The translations under genes were made by a program, and so were the position numbers. This document shows positions 13,801 to 25,759 of a stretch of 64,000 bases of DNA, one piece after another. Source of the DNA: Cordia subcordata (taxonomy: Eukaryota > Streptophyta > Magnoliopsida > Boraginales > Cordiaceae); the NCBI GenBank assembly GCA_028554755.1, contig JAPTOF010000005.1, forward strand, positions 10,554,501 through 10,618,500. The letters are read 5' to 3'. Within the stretch, counting starts at the first letter, position 1, and the number at the start of each line of letters is the position of its first letter. The notes under the pieces were generated by a model. That model was given only the letters and a program-made list of their open reading frames with translations, did not search any database and had not been told where the DNA came from.

Positions 13801-15959
13801 AATATGCTATTTGAGTAGTTGAAAAGGGATCACAAGTACCTTTCAGATCTACTTTGGTATCTGCCAGAGCAGAAACAATATAATACCTATGTTTCTTATC
13901 CTGTTCGAGAAAAAGGTGCAATTATTTTAAATGAAGTCATGATGATAGCAGAGGGAAAGAGGAAGCAATTATACAATATTTTTATGTATATTGAATTCCA
14001 TACCTTCAGGAATAAGTTTTTACTCAATGCACCTTTCCCTTGTCCAACAAATTTTGCCTGATGAAAAAGAGAAAATTGCTTAGAGCACATTTAGAATCGA
14101 GTGATATATTGCACATATTTCACATATTCTTTTTACCTGAGCTTCAACTGTCATAACAACAGGATGCTCATATTGGTCAAAATCAAGTTGAAGCTCCTGC
14201 AGAAAATGCAATGTGCATGTTACTTGGAAGAATATAACACTGCAAGTATAGAAATAGAAGCATCAATCAATGACAAAGCTATTCACTAGGGATCCTTATA
14301 CCCTCTGACTGAAGTCTGCCAAATAAGTAACAAAAGAACAAGTAGATACCATGCACAAAAACTAATGGCATCAAATAAGCCCAAGACAAAGTAATCATTT
14401 TAAATAAGAAAACTACACGTGAGTAAAATAATCTATGCAGTAGTAACGAATGAGAATAACAATATTAGCAATATAACTCTCTTCTATCTGCTTTTGCATC
14501 CATACAGATGTGACGCTCTTCCATTGATATCGCGTGCTTATACAAGAGCATATGTGTGCACGAACAGAGTGGAAGAACAAACAAGCAATATCTTGTGCGC
14601 ACAAGGGTGCACTTTCTATTTTCATCTCAAGGTGCTTACTTTGCTTAGGATCCTCACGCAGCATGCATAAGTATTTGGTTATCGGAAAGTGGGCTAATGT
14701 TTTCTGGCACTTCTGTGGAGAAAAACTATTCTAGCCTTTTTATCAATGAAACATGACCCAATGCACCTCCCAACCACTAAAGGTTCCCTAATGCCCATAT
14801 AAAGTCTTTTGCCAACTCCAATGCATTAGCAACATATTTTAGAAATAGAAAAAATAACATCAGGGGGCATATGGATCCACACTGTCAAGAACCAGCACCC
14901 TAATGTTGAGCTCTATAGGATCTTGAATTGCACCCAATTCACTATCCAAAGAATTTTCATAAATGTAATAACAAAGCACAGAGAATCAGTTAAGCAATTA
15001 CCTGTCCTTATTTTCTCTCTACTGTTGGGGTGGCGGGCGGGGGTCAGGGTCGGGGTGGGGGAAGCAGAAAAAAAGTTAATAGAGTATTTCATTGGCACCA
15101 GCATTCTGTGCTTTCATCATTGGAAAGCTACTTGTCTGAAGTCAATGTATCCAAATTCCACAATACAGAGACTCATAAAAGAAGCCCAGAAAAAAGGCGT
15201 AGCGTATCTTGGCCAACGCCAGCATTCTGTGCTTTTGTCGTGTAAAAAACTATTTATCTGAAGTCACTATATCCAAATTTCACAATACAAATACTCATAA
15301 ATGAAGCAAAAATAAGAAGTTATAAGATTACGTGGGTTAATGCCAGCATTCTGTGCTTTTATCATGTAAACACTACTTATCTGAAGTGACTATATCCAAA
15401 TTCCACAATACAAATACTCGTAAGAGAAGCAAAAATAAAAAAAGAGTTAGATTACGTGGGTCGGAGCCAGCATTCTGTGCTTTCATTATATGAAAAACTA
15501 CTTGTCTGACGTCACTGTATCCAAATCACATAAACAAATACTCACAAATGAAGTTTATGACGAGGCCAAATTCATAAACCGAACCCTTATCATATGGGTC
15601 AATTTACATGCTTCACAAACACTATAAACAGTCAAAAAGACATTATGTAATTGTTAGTGGACTGTTCAAGGCTCCACAAATTAATACTAGTTGAACTTCT
15701 TAAAACCAACATCGAATAACACCACCCCAATTGGATTCACACAACATTAATCATTAATCACTAATCAAACACCAAAAATGCAATTAATTTAGCAGCAAAA
15801 AAAGACCCAAAATTTAATTTAATCTTACCACCACCTAAAAGGACAAGAACAATTAGCATATCATTCACACTCATTTTACAAATGTATATAACATGTGTGT
15901 GTGCGCGTGTGTGTGTGAACCTGCAGACGAGAAAGCAGTTGCTGCTTGGTGTAACCCAT
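7847..15959 (-). CDS. YbaK/prolyl-tRNA synthetase-associated domain protein (ProXp-ala / PRORSD1-like)
   Basis: Twelve exons join in phase to 315 residues: 15921-15959, 14137-14196, 14004-14057, 13840-13900, 13612-13688, 12267-12316, 12068-12150, 10650-10720, 10424-10568, 8792-8928, 8615-8713, 7847-7918. All introns are GT-AG. Residues about 14-165 form the YbaK fold: VVMTVEAQAKFVGQ, then SKNLFLKDKK at 45-54 with conserved lysines, RLGLGKGGLRMAPEEAL, GCVTPFAL near 101-108 and FHPLSN near 132-137. Family knowledge: such stand-alone domains hydrolyse mis-acylated tRNA, typically Ala-tRNA(Pro). Residues 166-315 are a Pro/Ser/Lys-rich linker and a helical tail ending near NTAYTEGFHAG, absent from the minimal fold. 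The start is the MGYTKQQLL ATG; the open frame upstream lacks an ATG. Exon edges are inferred, not transcript-tested. Confidence 0.9.
15062..15560. repeat. Minisatellite, four copies of a 121-124 bp unit
   Basis: The words CCAGCATTCTGTGCTTT recur at about 15097, 15218, 15342 and 15466, each followed by a TATCTGAAGTCACT-like block and TATCCAAATTCCACAATAC. The array lies wholly inside intron 1 of the YbaK-domain gene (14197-15920). Copies differ by scattered substitutions and small indels, so the array is not brand new. Confidence 0.8.
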
Positions 15960-16079
15960 GGAGGATGATCTCTCTTTGCGTGTTTGGTCGTCAGGGCTCG
16001 GCGTTGGATAGGTCGCGGAGGCGTTGGTGGCAGCTGCTCTCTTCCAATGAGAGGAACTCACTGCTGTATAATGTTTTAC

Positions 16080-16760
16080 TTGTAATAACTAGGGCTAATT
16101 TCATACATTTTTTCCATTGTTTTCTTATTTTTTGAATTCGTCTTTATTATTTTAAAATTTTTAAATTAGTTCAGAATATTTTATATTAATTGTTAAAATT
16201 TTATAAATTTATTCAAATTAATTCTTATTTTAAGGGGAAAAATGAACAAAAAATTGGAAAACTTGAGTAAGTTTGTAAAGTATTGAGTACTAAGGGCATG
16301 TTTGGATTGGTTTTTTTAAAAAGTACTTTAATAGTTTTTGAAAAATAATTTTTTTAAAAAATTAAAAATTTTGGCTTTTAAAAAATTGTATTTAAATTTT
16401 TTCAGAATTTTAATTTTTTTAGAAGTCAAATTAAATAGTTATTGCAAGTTTAATGTAACTATTTTAGAGAAAAAATACTTTTTCTTAAAAAAAAAATCAA
16501 TCTAAATAGGTCCTAATTTGAATTCCTTTTTCAAACAATTGGGGACTAGTTTCACTATCTTTATAAAACATTAAGGGCTAATATTGATATTTTTGAACAA
16601 TAAGGACTAATTTGATTATATTTCTAAAATATTAGAAATCAATTTGATTTTTTGTGAAATATTAAATATTAATTTGAAAAATTAAAAATAATAAAGACTA
16701 ATTTAAAAAAAAATAAAAAAACAATATAGACTAACACAAAATATACCCTACAACCATAGC
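16080..16760. mobile_element. Older foldback element interrupted by a MITE
   Basis: The left arm (AGGGCTAATTTCATAC onward, with repeated AATTAGTTC/AATTAATTC words) and the right arm (GACTAATTTG, AAGACTAATTT, ending near AATATACCCT) are imperfect inverted copies. A family-1 MITE occupies the centre at 16294-16513 with its own TAA duplication, so the outer element predates it. No transposase was seen. Confidence 0.5.
16294..16513. mobile_element. PIF/Harbinger-like MITE, 220 bp, TAA target duplication
   Basis: Left end GGGCATGTTTGGATTGG, right end CAATCTAAATAGGTCC, flanked by TAA at 16291-16293 and 16514-16516. A 3 bp TWA duplication and a GGGCCTGTTTGG-type end are typical of Tourist-like PIF/Harbinger MITEs (family knowledge). 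There is no coding capacity. Confidence 0.75.
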
Positions 16761-16833
16761 ATTGTTCTCTTGCAAAGCATTACACACAAAATATACCCTA
16801 CAACCATAGCATTGTTCTCTTGCAAAGCATTAC
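16734..16833. repeat. Perfect or near-perfect 50 bp tandem duplication
   Basis: ACAAAATATACCCTACAACC and the following CATAGCATTGTTCTCTTGCA occur twice, 50 bp apart (the word ATATACCCTA at 16741 and 16791). It straddles the right end of the foldback element and looks like replication slippage. Confidence 0.85.
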
Positions 16834-17041
16834 GCTTCCTTAACACAAACACAAACACTCACGCACACACACAAACACACACTCAACGTTCACAAACACA
16901 CATTCTTTCAGACATACAAAGTACCGAACACACGGATCCATACACACACAGAGATTTGCACACGTAAAAACACATTTTTGCACGCGCACACACACACAAA
17001 CATAAACTATTTGATGTGCACATAGACCCACAACTACATAC
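16834..17041. repeat. CA-rich microsatellite tract
   Basis: Interrupted CA repeats (ACACACAAACACAC and similar) up to the left boundary of the next MITE. Open frames here encode only Thr/His-rich low-complexity peptides and are not genes. Confidence 0.7.
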
Positions 17042-17044
17042 TTA

Positions 17045-17512
17045 GAGGGCGTTTGATTTGGCTTTTTTCTGGTTAAATTTGTTTAAATTTTAATTTAAGT
17101 TAATAAAAGTATTTATTTTAATTAAAAATATACTTTTTTAAGTGACTTTAAGTAGAAATTAAAAAGTTCTTCAATCCCAACTTTTACTTTTTATGACTTT
17201 AAGCACTTTGAAAAAAAGTAAGTTTGACCAAATCATTTACTATCTTATCCTGATCTTTTTATTTTTATTACTAAAATATCTTTACTCTTTTATCTTATAC
17301 TTACTTTTTTAAGTTCTATTTTAATGTTCTTAATAGTTATTTTAACTATATAACTTATTTTTTAACCCACTTTAATCAAACATTTAAATATTTATTTTTA
17401 TAACTACAACTTTTATTCAAACACGTAACTACTTAAAGTTGACAATAAAAAAAATCACTTACAGTCATAAGTATTTTAAGTAACTTTTTTATAAGTCAAT
17501 CCAAACACCCTC
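17045..17512. mobile_element. Larger MITE with GAGGGYGTTTG ends, TTA target duplication
   Basis: Left end GAGGGCGTTTGATTTGGC, right end GTCAATCCAAACACCCTC (inverted partner), flanked by TTA at 17042-17044 and 17513-17515. At 468 bp it is about twice as long as the other copies, with long imperfect inverted arms (AACTTTTACTTTTTATG and related). It is probably a related subfamily. Confidence 0.65.
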
Positions 17513-17515
17513 TTA

Positions 17516-18235
17516 CTCATGCACACAAACACACACTCACACATTTGAAGCTGAAAAAGGTTGAAAAATTTTGTATGAAGTTGAAGAAGAAAACCAAAAA
17601 AATTTTGCTTATGTTTTGTGTGTGTGTATTTTATGTGTCTATAAGTGTGTGTATGTGTGTGGGTCTATGTGTTTATGCAAGTGTGTATGTGTGGGGGTCC
17701 ATGTGTTTATGCAAGTGTGTATGTGTGTGTTTGTGTTTGTGTGTATGTGATTTTGTATATGTGCATGTATGGGTTTGTATAAATAAATATATGTGAAGTT
17801 GTAAACAAATATAATAGAGTGTTGAATAAATATATTTATTTGTGTTTTTGTCCATGAAAATGATGAACAACTATATAGAGAGTGGTAAATAAGTAAATAT
17901 AAAATTATGAACATAAATATATATTTGTATTTGCGCATGTTTTTGTGCATGAAAGTGATAAAAAAAATATGTGGAGTAGTGCACCAAAAATGTGTTAGTA
18001 TTTGTGTGTGTCTACGTGCGTGAGAGTGGGGAACAAAAAAACGTGTTTGTATTTGTGTGTTTGTTATGAGTGAGAGTGTTAAACAAATAATTGGTATATG
18101 AAAGATAGTGAACATAAATATTTTTTATTTTAACTTTCCTATATGTGAACAATAGCACGTAATGTTCACGCACAGTGTCTAAAGAAGCACGATGCGTAGG
18201 GAGCACATTATCCCTTCTCTGGAGACTAATTATGA
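17516..18235. repeat. GT/CA-rich element, inverted relative of 53365-53890
   Basis: A GT-rich microsatellite (17615-17800) is followed by spaced GTGAACA/GTGAACAAATA words and then a unique tail near 18115-18220. Inverted, the tail matches 53390-53480: GAACATTACGTGCTATTGTT against AAACATTACGAGCTATTGTT, then AAATTAAAATAAAAAATATTT-type sequence in both. The shared non-microsatellite tail shows these are copies of one repeat rather than chance simple sequence. Class unknown. Confidence 0.6.
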
Positions 18236-18581
18236 ATTTTTCTCTAATAACTAGATATGAATTATTAGGAAATTATAACCATTGAGCCCTATATTTTTCA
18301 CGGTTTAGTTTTCAGCCCTCTATTTATTTATTTATTTTACTTTTTAAAATTTTTCTATTGCTGATTGTTTCGATCTTAAATTCAAGAAATTAGAAATCTA
18401 ACATTGAAACCCTTCATTTTTTTTTCCTTTTAAGTGAAGGAAATGTTGTATAAAATTCTCTTTGCCTTTTAATGCTCAGAATAACAGTTAATGGGCACTC
18501 TAGTTGAGTCACGTGGGCGATGTTTGTCTATTTTCATATGTGAAAGTCATACCTTATTGTTTTCTATCATAACTAGTTTTA

Positions 18582-18819
18582 GGGCTGGTTTAGATTAGCT
18601 TTTTTTAAAAGTGTTTTTTTTAACAACTTTTGAAAAATAACTTTTTTTTAGAAGCTGAAAATTCTGGCTTCTAAAAAAAGTTGTATTTGAGCTTTTTTTT
18701 TTTTCTTCAGAATTTTAGCTTTTTTAGAAGCCAAATCAAATAGTTATTACAAATTTAATGTGACTTTTTTCAGGAAAAAAAGTGTTTTCTCTTGACAAAA
18801 AGCCAATCCAAACAGACCC
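18582..18819. mobile_element. PIF/Harbinger-like MITE, 238 bp, TTA target duplication
   Basis: Left end GGGCTGGTTTAGATTAGC, right end GCCAATCCAAACAGACCC, flanked by TTA at 18579-18581 and 18820-18822. The interior carries the family words GAAAATTCTGGCTTCTAAAA and CAAATAGTTATTACAAATTT, also seen in the TSR1 intron copy at 56896-57109. Confidence 0.75.
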
Positions 18820-18835
18820 TTAGATCATGGTACTA

Positions 18836-19354
18836 GTCTTGACTCGATAGATAAATTATAATATATAAAAATAAAACAAGGTAAATAAAAACTTCTTGTG
18901 GTCACGACAATTGCGAATGCATCATTTATTAGTAACCTCAAATGAAAATTGGACTCAAGAATTTAATTTATCTATATTGGACACAATAAAAAAAGATACA
19001 ATAATTTGTTTCTTATTATGAAAATAACTAAAAGAATAAGAGAGATAAAGACAACAAAAATAAAGCAGAAAATATAAGAGAAGAGGAGAGTATTTTATTG
19101 ATTCTTTTTATATGACTATTACAATGCAGGGAGCCTTATTCATTGGAGGAATGCAAAAATAGTTACATTAGGTTAAAATTTACTTCAACTTAGAATACAT
19201 AAGCTAATATGATTTTATTATATGCGAGGCTACATGAACCATATTTAGAGTTCAAATAATAATAAATTAGCCTAAAGATGAATATCCATGATTTGATAAT
19301 TTCATAATACTTCTTATATATTCATCTCTTAAGAATATGCCTTATTATTCCCCT
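18836..19354. other. Intergenic, nothing recognised
   Basis: AT-rich non-coding sequence with no repeat partner found in the window. Confidence 0.35.
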
Positions 19355-19795
19355 TCATTTGGCAAGCCTAAACCCATTCCTATCTCCCTCCCCTGTTCAT
19401 CAATTATCAACTGATCGATCATGACTTTTTAAAAAATTAAAAATATTGTATTGATTATACTTACAAATTTTACTAATTTTAATATTGTAATATACTTAAT
19501 TAATATTTAACTAATACTAATTTTAACTTACTATTTTTATTGTAAAAATAAAAAATATTTAAAAATAACATTAATAATTAGAATTTTAATATCGTCTTTA
19601 ATTTTTTTTCAAAAAAGTTATAAAATAACACATATAAAGATAAATAAAGAAATGCTAAATGTAAAATTATATAAGAAGTAAAGTAGCAGAGAAATTGTTA
19701 AAGTAAACTAAGATAGGAAATCCCGAAAAAGAAAGATAAAGAGATTGTTACAATAAAATTAAAATAGAAAGACCCTAAAAAATGTCTTGATGTGA
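19355..19795 (+). repeat. Dispersed repeat B, copy 1
   Basis: Shares an ordered series of words with 33285-33670 in the same orientation: TTTGGCAAG, CCTATCTCCCTCCCC, AATATACTTAAT, AATTTTAA-rich blocks, TAGGAAATCCC/TAGGGAATCCC, AAAGATAAAGAGATTGTT/AAAGATGAAAGATTGTT and AATAAAATTAAA. Non-coding. Probably part of a transposon whose ends I cannot place. Confidence 0.55.
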
Positions 19796-19800
19796 CTTAT

Positions 19801-20432
19801 GCCGTTTTTGTTTGGATCTTATTTTAAGACACTTATCTTATTTGACAACTTATGTGAAAAAAATTATTTATTATCAGCTTATTATAAGACATTTAAAAAA
19901 TACTTTTCATAATATGTCTTATTTGTATTTATAAAAAATAAGTTAAATTTAAAATACTTATATCTTATCAGTTAGAAAATAATTAAAAATAAAAATTCAA
20001 AAATAAAAAATTTAAAGTTAAAAATAAAAAATTAAAGAAAATAAAAAAATTAAAATTAAAAATTAAAATTAAAGTATTAAAAAATTTAAAAATTAAAGAT
20101 TAAAAAATTTAAAATAAAAATCTAAAAATTTAAAATTTAAAAACTAAAAAAATAAAAAAATTTAAAAAATTAAAAATAAAAATAAAAAAGTTTAAAATTA
20201 AATATTAAAAATTAAAAATTCAAAAATTTAAAATTTTTAAAACAAAAATAAAAATTAACTAATATTTATATTTTATAATTTATTATCTAATTATAAAATT
20301 AAAATACTATGACTCAAATTGACAACATTATTATCAATAATAGTATTTCAACTTACAAATCAAATAATCTTATTGTATCAAACACTTATTTTTTATAAGA
20401 CTTCAAGATAAAACTATTCCGAACAGGCTACT
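19801..20432 (+). mobile_element. AT-rich foldback element, copy 1
   Basis: The ends GCCGTTTTTGTTTGGATCTT and (inverted) AGCCTGTTCGGAATAG flank inverted AAGACACTTATCTTAT-like arms around an extreme AT core built from AAAATTAAAAATT words. The inverted sequence 51235-51863 repeats the same plan, including AAAATACTATGACTCAAATT against AAAATGCCATGACTCAAAATT. Non-coding; superfamily unproved. Confidence 0.6.
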
Positions 20433-21215
20433 AGTTGGATTCTTTGAACTCTCACATAAGAATAGGTCCCGCATTTCAACCAAAACTGTCCGACGATCCA
20501 AATTGTAGCATTTTCTTATGCTATATATCCACAAGCACATTTCCTATTTAATGTAAGACAATCAGATAATGGTGTTACAAAGATTACACTACAAGGAAGA
20601 GTCAGATAGTTAACGATACAACCTTGTCAAATTTGGTCAGAAATAAGATTAGTGAATACTAATACAAGCAGAAGACATGAAAATATAAGGCTCAGTTCCC
20701 CGATTAAAGAGGAAACTTTTGCATCCTGTACTCAGCATTATTGCAACTAGCACGCAAGCAAAGTCTCATAAACACATAAAGCCACCTTTCTCTAGACCAG
20801 AAACGGTTAGCAATATTTTTTTCCTTAAAAGACATCCAAGCATAAACCAACTCGGCCAACAGGACCAGCACCATATTTCACCCAAACTGGAAGCTCGCCA
20901 AAACATTCCCGATCTTGGATTCAGTTCCTTGAGTAGAAACTCAAAGAATAACCTTTTAAGTATTTGTTCCAAGTCATTAACTTATTACGTGTTCAACGAA
21001 TAATTTCCCAACCACGTCTACTTGTAAAGAGGAGAAGGCTTCTGGGCAAAATGCAGCAATAGTATACTAACTCAAATGCTATTTTTGCGTAGCATGATGT
21101 GATCTAGCATTCTCTATTTGATGATAGAAGAAATAGAATTACACATACAGTGACAAAGAAACTCTGACCGGGAAGCTGCTCCAGCGAAAAAAACTGCTGC
21201 AGGCAAAGCCTGCAA
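20433..21215 (-). other. 3' UTR and downstream flank of the bL28m gene
   Basis: Less AT-rich and non-repetitive, directly downstream of the minus-strand stop at 21216. The short open frame on the other strand (20719-21003) has no recognisable motif. The cleavage site is not determined. Confidence 0.4.
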
Positions 21216-24200
21216 TCATGCATTGGCAACCATTTGCCCATAAATGTTACCATGAGAACTTCCTTCTCCATTCTTTGGAGCCCCTTCATCATTTCCATTC
21301 GCATCTTCTTTCCCATCCCATGTTGGTTCAGATTTAGGTGACCAACCATACATTTTTCTTCTAGCTTCTCTACGAGCTGCCCTCTCCGCCAATTTGAGTT
21401 CTCTGAATTGCTCTTCAAACTTGGCTTCATCTTCAAGTGAAAAGAAAACAACTTCCATCTTCCCAAGCTCTTCATACATCTTCTCAATCTTGGCTTTCCA
21501 GAGGAGGCCCAATTCTGTGTCCATCTTGTGGTATGGTGTCTTTAGCAGGTACTCATCAATACCTCCCACCTTGTCTATGCATCGAAGAGCATGAGTGGTT
21601 ACTTTCACGTGAATGTGACGATCTAGGATGTAACTGAACAGCCGTTTCTCCTGTACATTGGGCTTCCAACTCCTCCTTGTTCTGTCATCAACATGACATG
21701 AAGAGTTTTGAGAACAGTAATTTCTTTTTGTGATTTTATAAAAGGTAAGTACAAAAAGTCCCAAATGAAATATGACATTACAAATTCTTGGACACATGTA
21801 CCATGAGAAACATTAAGGTTCCACAGTAAGAACACATACATTCTACAAAACTATCATTAGCCAGGTAACTCTAGATACAGGTATCGACCAACAACACTGA
21901 ACCCAGCTATAAGACGAAAAAATAAGAAATAACCAGCCAAATGACAATAAAGATTATGCAAACGGGGAGCCCCATGAACACTCCTCATTTTCACACCTCT
22001 CTTAGTTAAAATATTCATCATAATATGACATCTTTTGACATAAACCTGTTTCATAGTAATTTAATAAAGTTCTGTTAATTGATCATTTATGAATTTATAA
22101 CTTGAGATGTTTCTGGTGATAAAAGCTTATATGAAGAAAGTCTTCCCAGATTATCTGACCCCAATCAGCTTTGCTGGTACTTTATACTGTTCCAATGTGG
22201 CTAGAGAAACCTTCACAAGGTACACACATGCAGAATTTTATTGCAAAGGACTTAATTGGCCATTTACAATAATATTGATCCACTAAAACCTATCCAAGCA
22301 TGCAGAACTACAAAGGAGGCATACAATAAAAACATTTGCTTCATGAATAAAAGGAGGATAGGTGGACAAAGTGAAGACTTTATATATAGATTGTTTTGCT
22401 AGTAAAGCTGGAGGAGAATTCCTCTTATGGCAAAATGAAGTTTCTTTGTTCTCTGAAATATGTGTTATTCAAGCAGGTCATTTTTGCTAATTCTCTCCCC
22501 CATATTTCCAAGCCTCTGATTCCAGTTGGAAATGCAGAGCCAACTAAAATATGCATGACCCAGTAGTAACCAGGACAACATGTGTAAACGCTTGTCTGAA
22601 GCTCCTCATCCTCCATGAGGGGATGGAAAAGCTTAAAAATAATAGGTTTACGTATTCACACCCGATAATCGGTACTTTACATTCCGCCAGAAATTTAGGA
22701 CGGAGCTAAAACACCACCGTTTATTAACCACCTGAACAACAATCTGGTGCCTGTACATTCTTCGATAACAATGCTTTGCTTCATGTTACACTGTATAAAA
22801 GTCAACCTACTCCTAATTTTCTCAGTCACTGATGTGGAATCTATTCGAAGGATTGTTCTTCACGGTACCACTATAGATTGGACCTGCCAGAAACTAGACT
22901 CTATGAGTCCTCAGTTAAATTTTGAATTGTACTATCACTTCTTCATTATGTGAAAAAGGTTGACCATGTGAACCTAATCGTTGCCGCCTCAAGATTTCAG
23001 CATTACCCAACAAGAAACCAAAATGATCAAGTACGTGAACAAGGAGTAGCAGGAACCAAGAAAATCTCAATGCAAACCCAACTGGACTGAGAAGGAAATG
23101 AGACAATAGAGGGACAATGGGGTCTATGAAGTGGCACCTATAAAAATAGACTAAGAATTATGATCAGATCAGGAAACTTGACGTGAATTGTTTTCACATC
23201 CCAAAAATGTCTTTCAATGCATCTGCTCTTTTTCAACCTAAATGCTGACAGCACTTCCAATATCTCTTTATAAGTTTTGGTAATGCACTCCATAACATTT
23301 ATTTATTTACAAAAAGAATGCATACTATTGATGCAATAAGCAGATAAGTTTAACAATGGCCATGCAAGCCATTCATATGTCAACTGGAAACGTGCAGGTC
23401 ATGAGCTTTCGACTTCCCTACACCACAAACTCTACTATATCACGAGAAAATCAGAACTAGGGAACATTAGAAATGGTCCTCAGGTTGTCTTCTGTTTTTG
23501 ATCCAGATTCTAGTAGCATATTCAATTCATGTAAGCACTATTTCCAAATTTTAACAAAATGAATAAGCAACAACATTAGATGTCATGTTTAGCAGCGGCA
23601 TACTTGTAGAAACAAACTTCCTCGTAGATGCATGTAGCTGTTTAGATAGACTTTTACACCTAAATACATCTAAATGAAGATAGCATCTCATACATACAAG
23701 ATAAGTTGAGAACAGGATGTGCCATAGACGATCTCTCTATACTTTCAGCTCTTGAACAATTGTTAATAGAAGTATAGCTAGTTCAGAAATTTTCTAGATG
23801 GAGTACAAATTTGAATTCAAGAACTTTGATTATTTTGTTATTTTGAGATAAAAGTGATCAATTTATTTATGCTTGTTCCTGAAGTAGAAAACGAGTTCAT
23901 TTTATGACATAGCATGAAATACTTCTTTCCAGACCAAGTCTACAGTAACTGTATCTCTCTTTTGATGTCTTAGCAGCAATAACACGGGAGACTTTTTCCA
24001 CAACCATCAAAACACTCATCCTTCATCCCAGTTTTGAGGAACAGGAAATTGATTTGTCAATTTCAGTGGAAAGAGAAGCCTTTTCCATTGAGGCTCATCA
24101 TAGCTTCCTCTGCTTAATTAGAATGAAGAATAACGGGCATCAAGTGGAGTATTTGACGAGTAGCACAACATGCTTGTTGCAAATCAAATTCATTTATAAT

Positions 24201-25376
24201 TTTGGTAGTACTTTACTCATTGGCTTCAACCTCTAAACAATTGCATAATAAAGATAGTATCTACAAAATCCATGCCTTACACTAACAAACATTGACAACT
24301 ATAGAATCCATTTTGGCTTTATTTTTGGGAATATGACAAGTCCTTAGTCTCAGAGCTCAAAATAGTTTCTGGCTAACACTGCAAAAGTAATCGAAGCTTC
24401 AAATGCAACATTAACAGTCAAATTTTCACATCAACACGTCCATCATTGAATACCAAAAAAGAAAAAGAAAAGAAATGGATTTCACGAGCATAAAGAATCT
24501 AAAACCCTCTGCCATGATTCCCATCTCTAAGGTTCCACCAGACTCTTGCAACAGGATGGTCCAGCGAGTGTTGTACACAGATTGGCTGTCTCCAAGATTT
24601 GAACCCAACCAAGTATTCAATCTATGAGCAATTAATCATTGCACCAAGCATCTACCTAATTTGAGATCACTTCATTGTCGCGCCAAGCACAACACTCCAT
24701 TGTTCTCATTTCTAAATTAACTAATTCAAATTCCCCATTGAGCAATTAATCATTGCACCGAGCTTGCACCTAATTGGGGATCACTTCATCATCGTGCCAA
24801 GCACAAATTTCCATTATTCTCATTTCTAAATTAACTAATTCAAATTCCTCACTGAATCATCCACCAAAATTTAAACCAAAACAATAGAAAAAAAATTTTA
24901 AACCAATATAGTAGGAAAAAATTCAAATCCAAATAATAGGAAAAAAACAACCGGCTTATTATTTCCCTAACATCATCGACTAAATAAAATATTGAGTTTA
25001 GAAAAAATCTTAAACCAAAATAAAAGGAAAAGAGAACAATCCTCTTGTTATTTCTCTAAGAGCATCATCAAACAAACAACAAAATTGTGTTTAGACATAT
25101 ATTTACAAACACAAACACACAAATAAGCACACACGTATAAATAAATGGAGAAGGAAAGAGTAAAATGGGTACATACTTGTTGCCACCGTCTTCACTGACT
25201 TGGTTGCCGAATTGGATATGGCGGCCGGCGTAGAGCCCGCGGTGGGCCCGGCCCATGACGACTTTGGTTTTGGGTATGCATTTTTCGAGCTCCTGTTTAA
25301 CACCTGGAGCTAAGTTCTTCTCACCCCCGATTTTCTTAATTATCTTGTTCATCATTTCCCTTGATCTAAACGCCAT
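21216..25376 (-). CDS. Mitochondrial large-subunit ribosomal protein bL28m
   Basis: Two exons, 25177-25376 (200 bp, ends in phase 2 at a GTATGT donor) and 21216-21681 (466 bp), join to a 221-residue protein. Residues about 42-82 carry the L28 core: RAHRGLYAGRHIQFGNQVSE across the exon join into TRRSWKPNVQEKRLFSYILD, then THALRCIDKVGGIDEYLL. The N-terminus MAFRSREMMNKIIKKIGG is basic with few acids, compatible with a mitochondrial targeting helix, and the plant mitochondrial L28 family has this length. The C-terminal third is charged and probably partly disordered (LKLAERAARREARRKMYGW, then Gly/Asn-rich). The protein binds 23S-type rRNA in the mitoribosome (family knowledge). The ATG is the only sensible start. 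The intron is about 3.5 kb. Confidence 0.92.
24625..24852. repeat. Tandem duplication, 114 bp unit x2, in the bL28m intron
   Basis: TGAGCAATTAATCATTGCAC and the block ending in CTAAATTAACTAATTCAAAT occur twice, 114 bp apart, with a few substitutions. It is internal to the single bL28m intron. Confidence 0.8.
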
Positions 25377-25640
25377 TACTGTTACAATTATGATGTTTAT
25401 CTATTTGCTTTTTGTTTTTCTCCGGGAGTATTTGTGAAGAGTGGTTTTGTCAGGGTTTTGAAATGTGTGGAGCGAACGAGGGCTTTTTGTTGAAACAGGC
25501 CTATCACTCAAATTTTTTCTGGGAATGGGCTCGTTTCAGAGTGGATCACGAAAATGCGATTTTTGGGTTAACCCGAGTCCAATCACGGTCAAACAGGGAG
25601 TTTGGGAAGCCCGAGCTCACGACGCGCAAAATATACCCTA
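25377..25640 (-). promoter_or_regulatory. Putative promoter and 5' UTR of the bL28m gene
   Basis: Immediately upstream of the minus-strand ATG and more GC-rich than its surroundings. It holds AAAACCCTG (minus strand, 25451-25459), close to the telo-box AAACCCTA, and a TGGGCT near 25526 that resembles a site II element. Both element classes are common in plant ribosomal-protein promoters. No transcription start is proved. Confidence 0.35.
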
Positions 25641-25759
25641 CATCCTAACCTATGTATACCCACCTAGCTACATGCACATTTGACCGCGTGTATTACACAT
25701 GCCTTATTTTAAAGGAAAAAACTCGTACAGATTTTGTTCATCTTCATCATCTATTCTCT

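Noticed and set aside
15062..15560. Possible CRISPR-like array
   Set aside because: The repeats are contiguous 121-124 bp units without spacers, in a plant intron. It is a minisatellite.
15960..16061. In-frame upstream extension of the YbaK-domain protein (34 more residues)
   Set aside because: The open frame begins with GTG, not ATG, and the sequence MGYTKQQLL.. at 15959 fits the family's normal N-terminus.
16770..18206. Several open frames of 60-158 codons
   Set aside because: They encode Thr/His or Val/Cys low-complexity peptides read from CA/GT microsatellites, with no family signature.
21682..25176. Extra exons of bL28m in the large intron
   Set aside because: Exons 1 and 2 already join in phase inside a continuous conserved core. 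The intron's open frames lack motifs.
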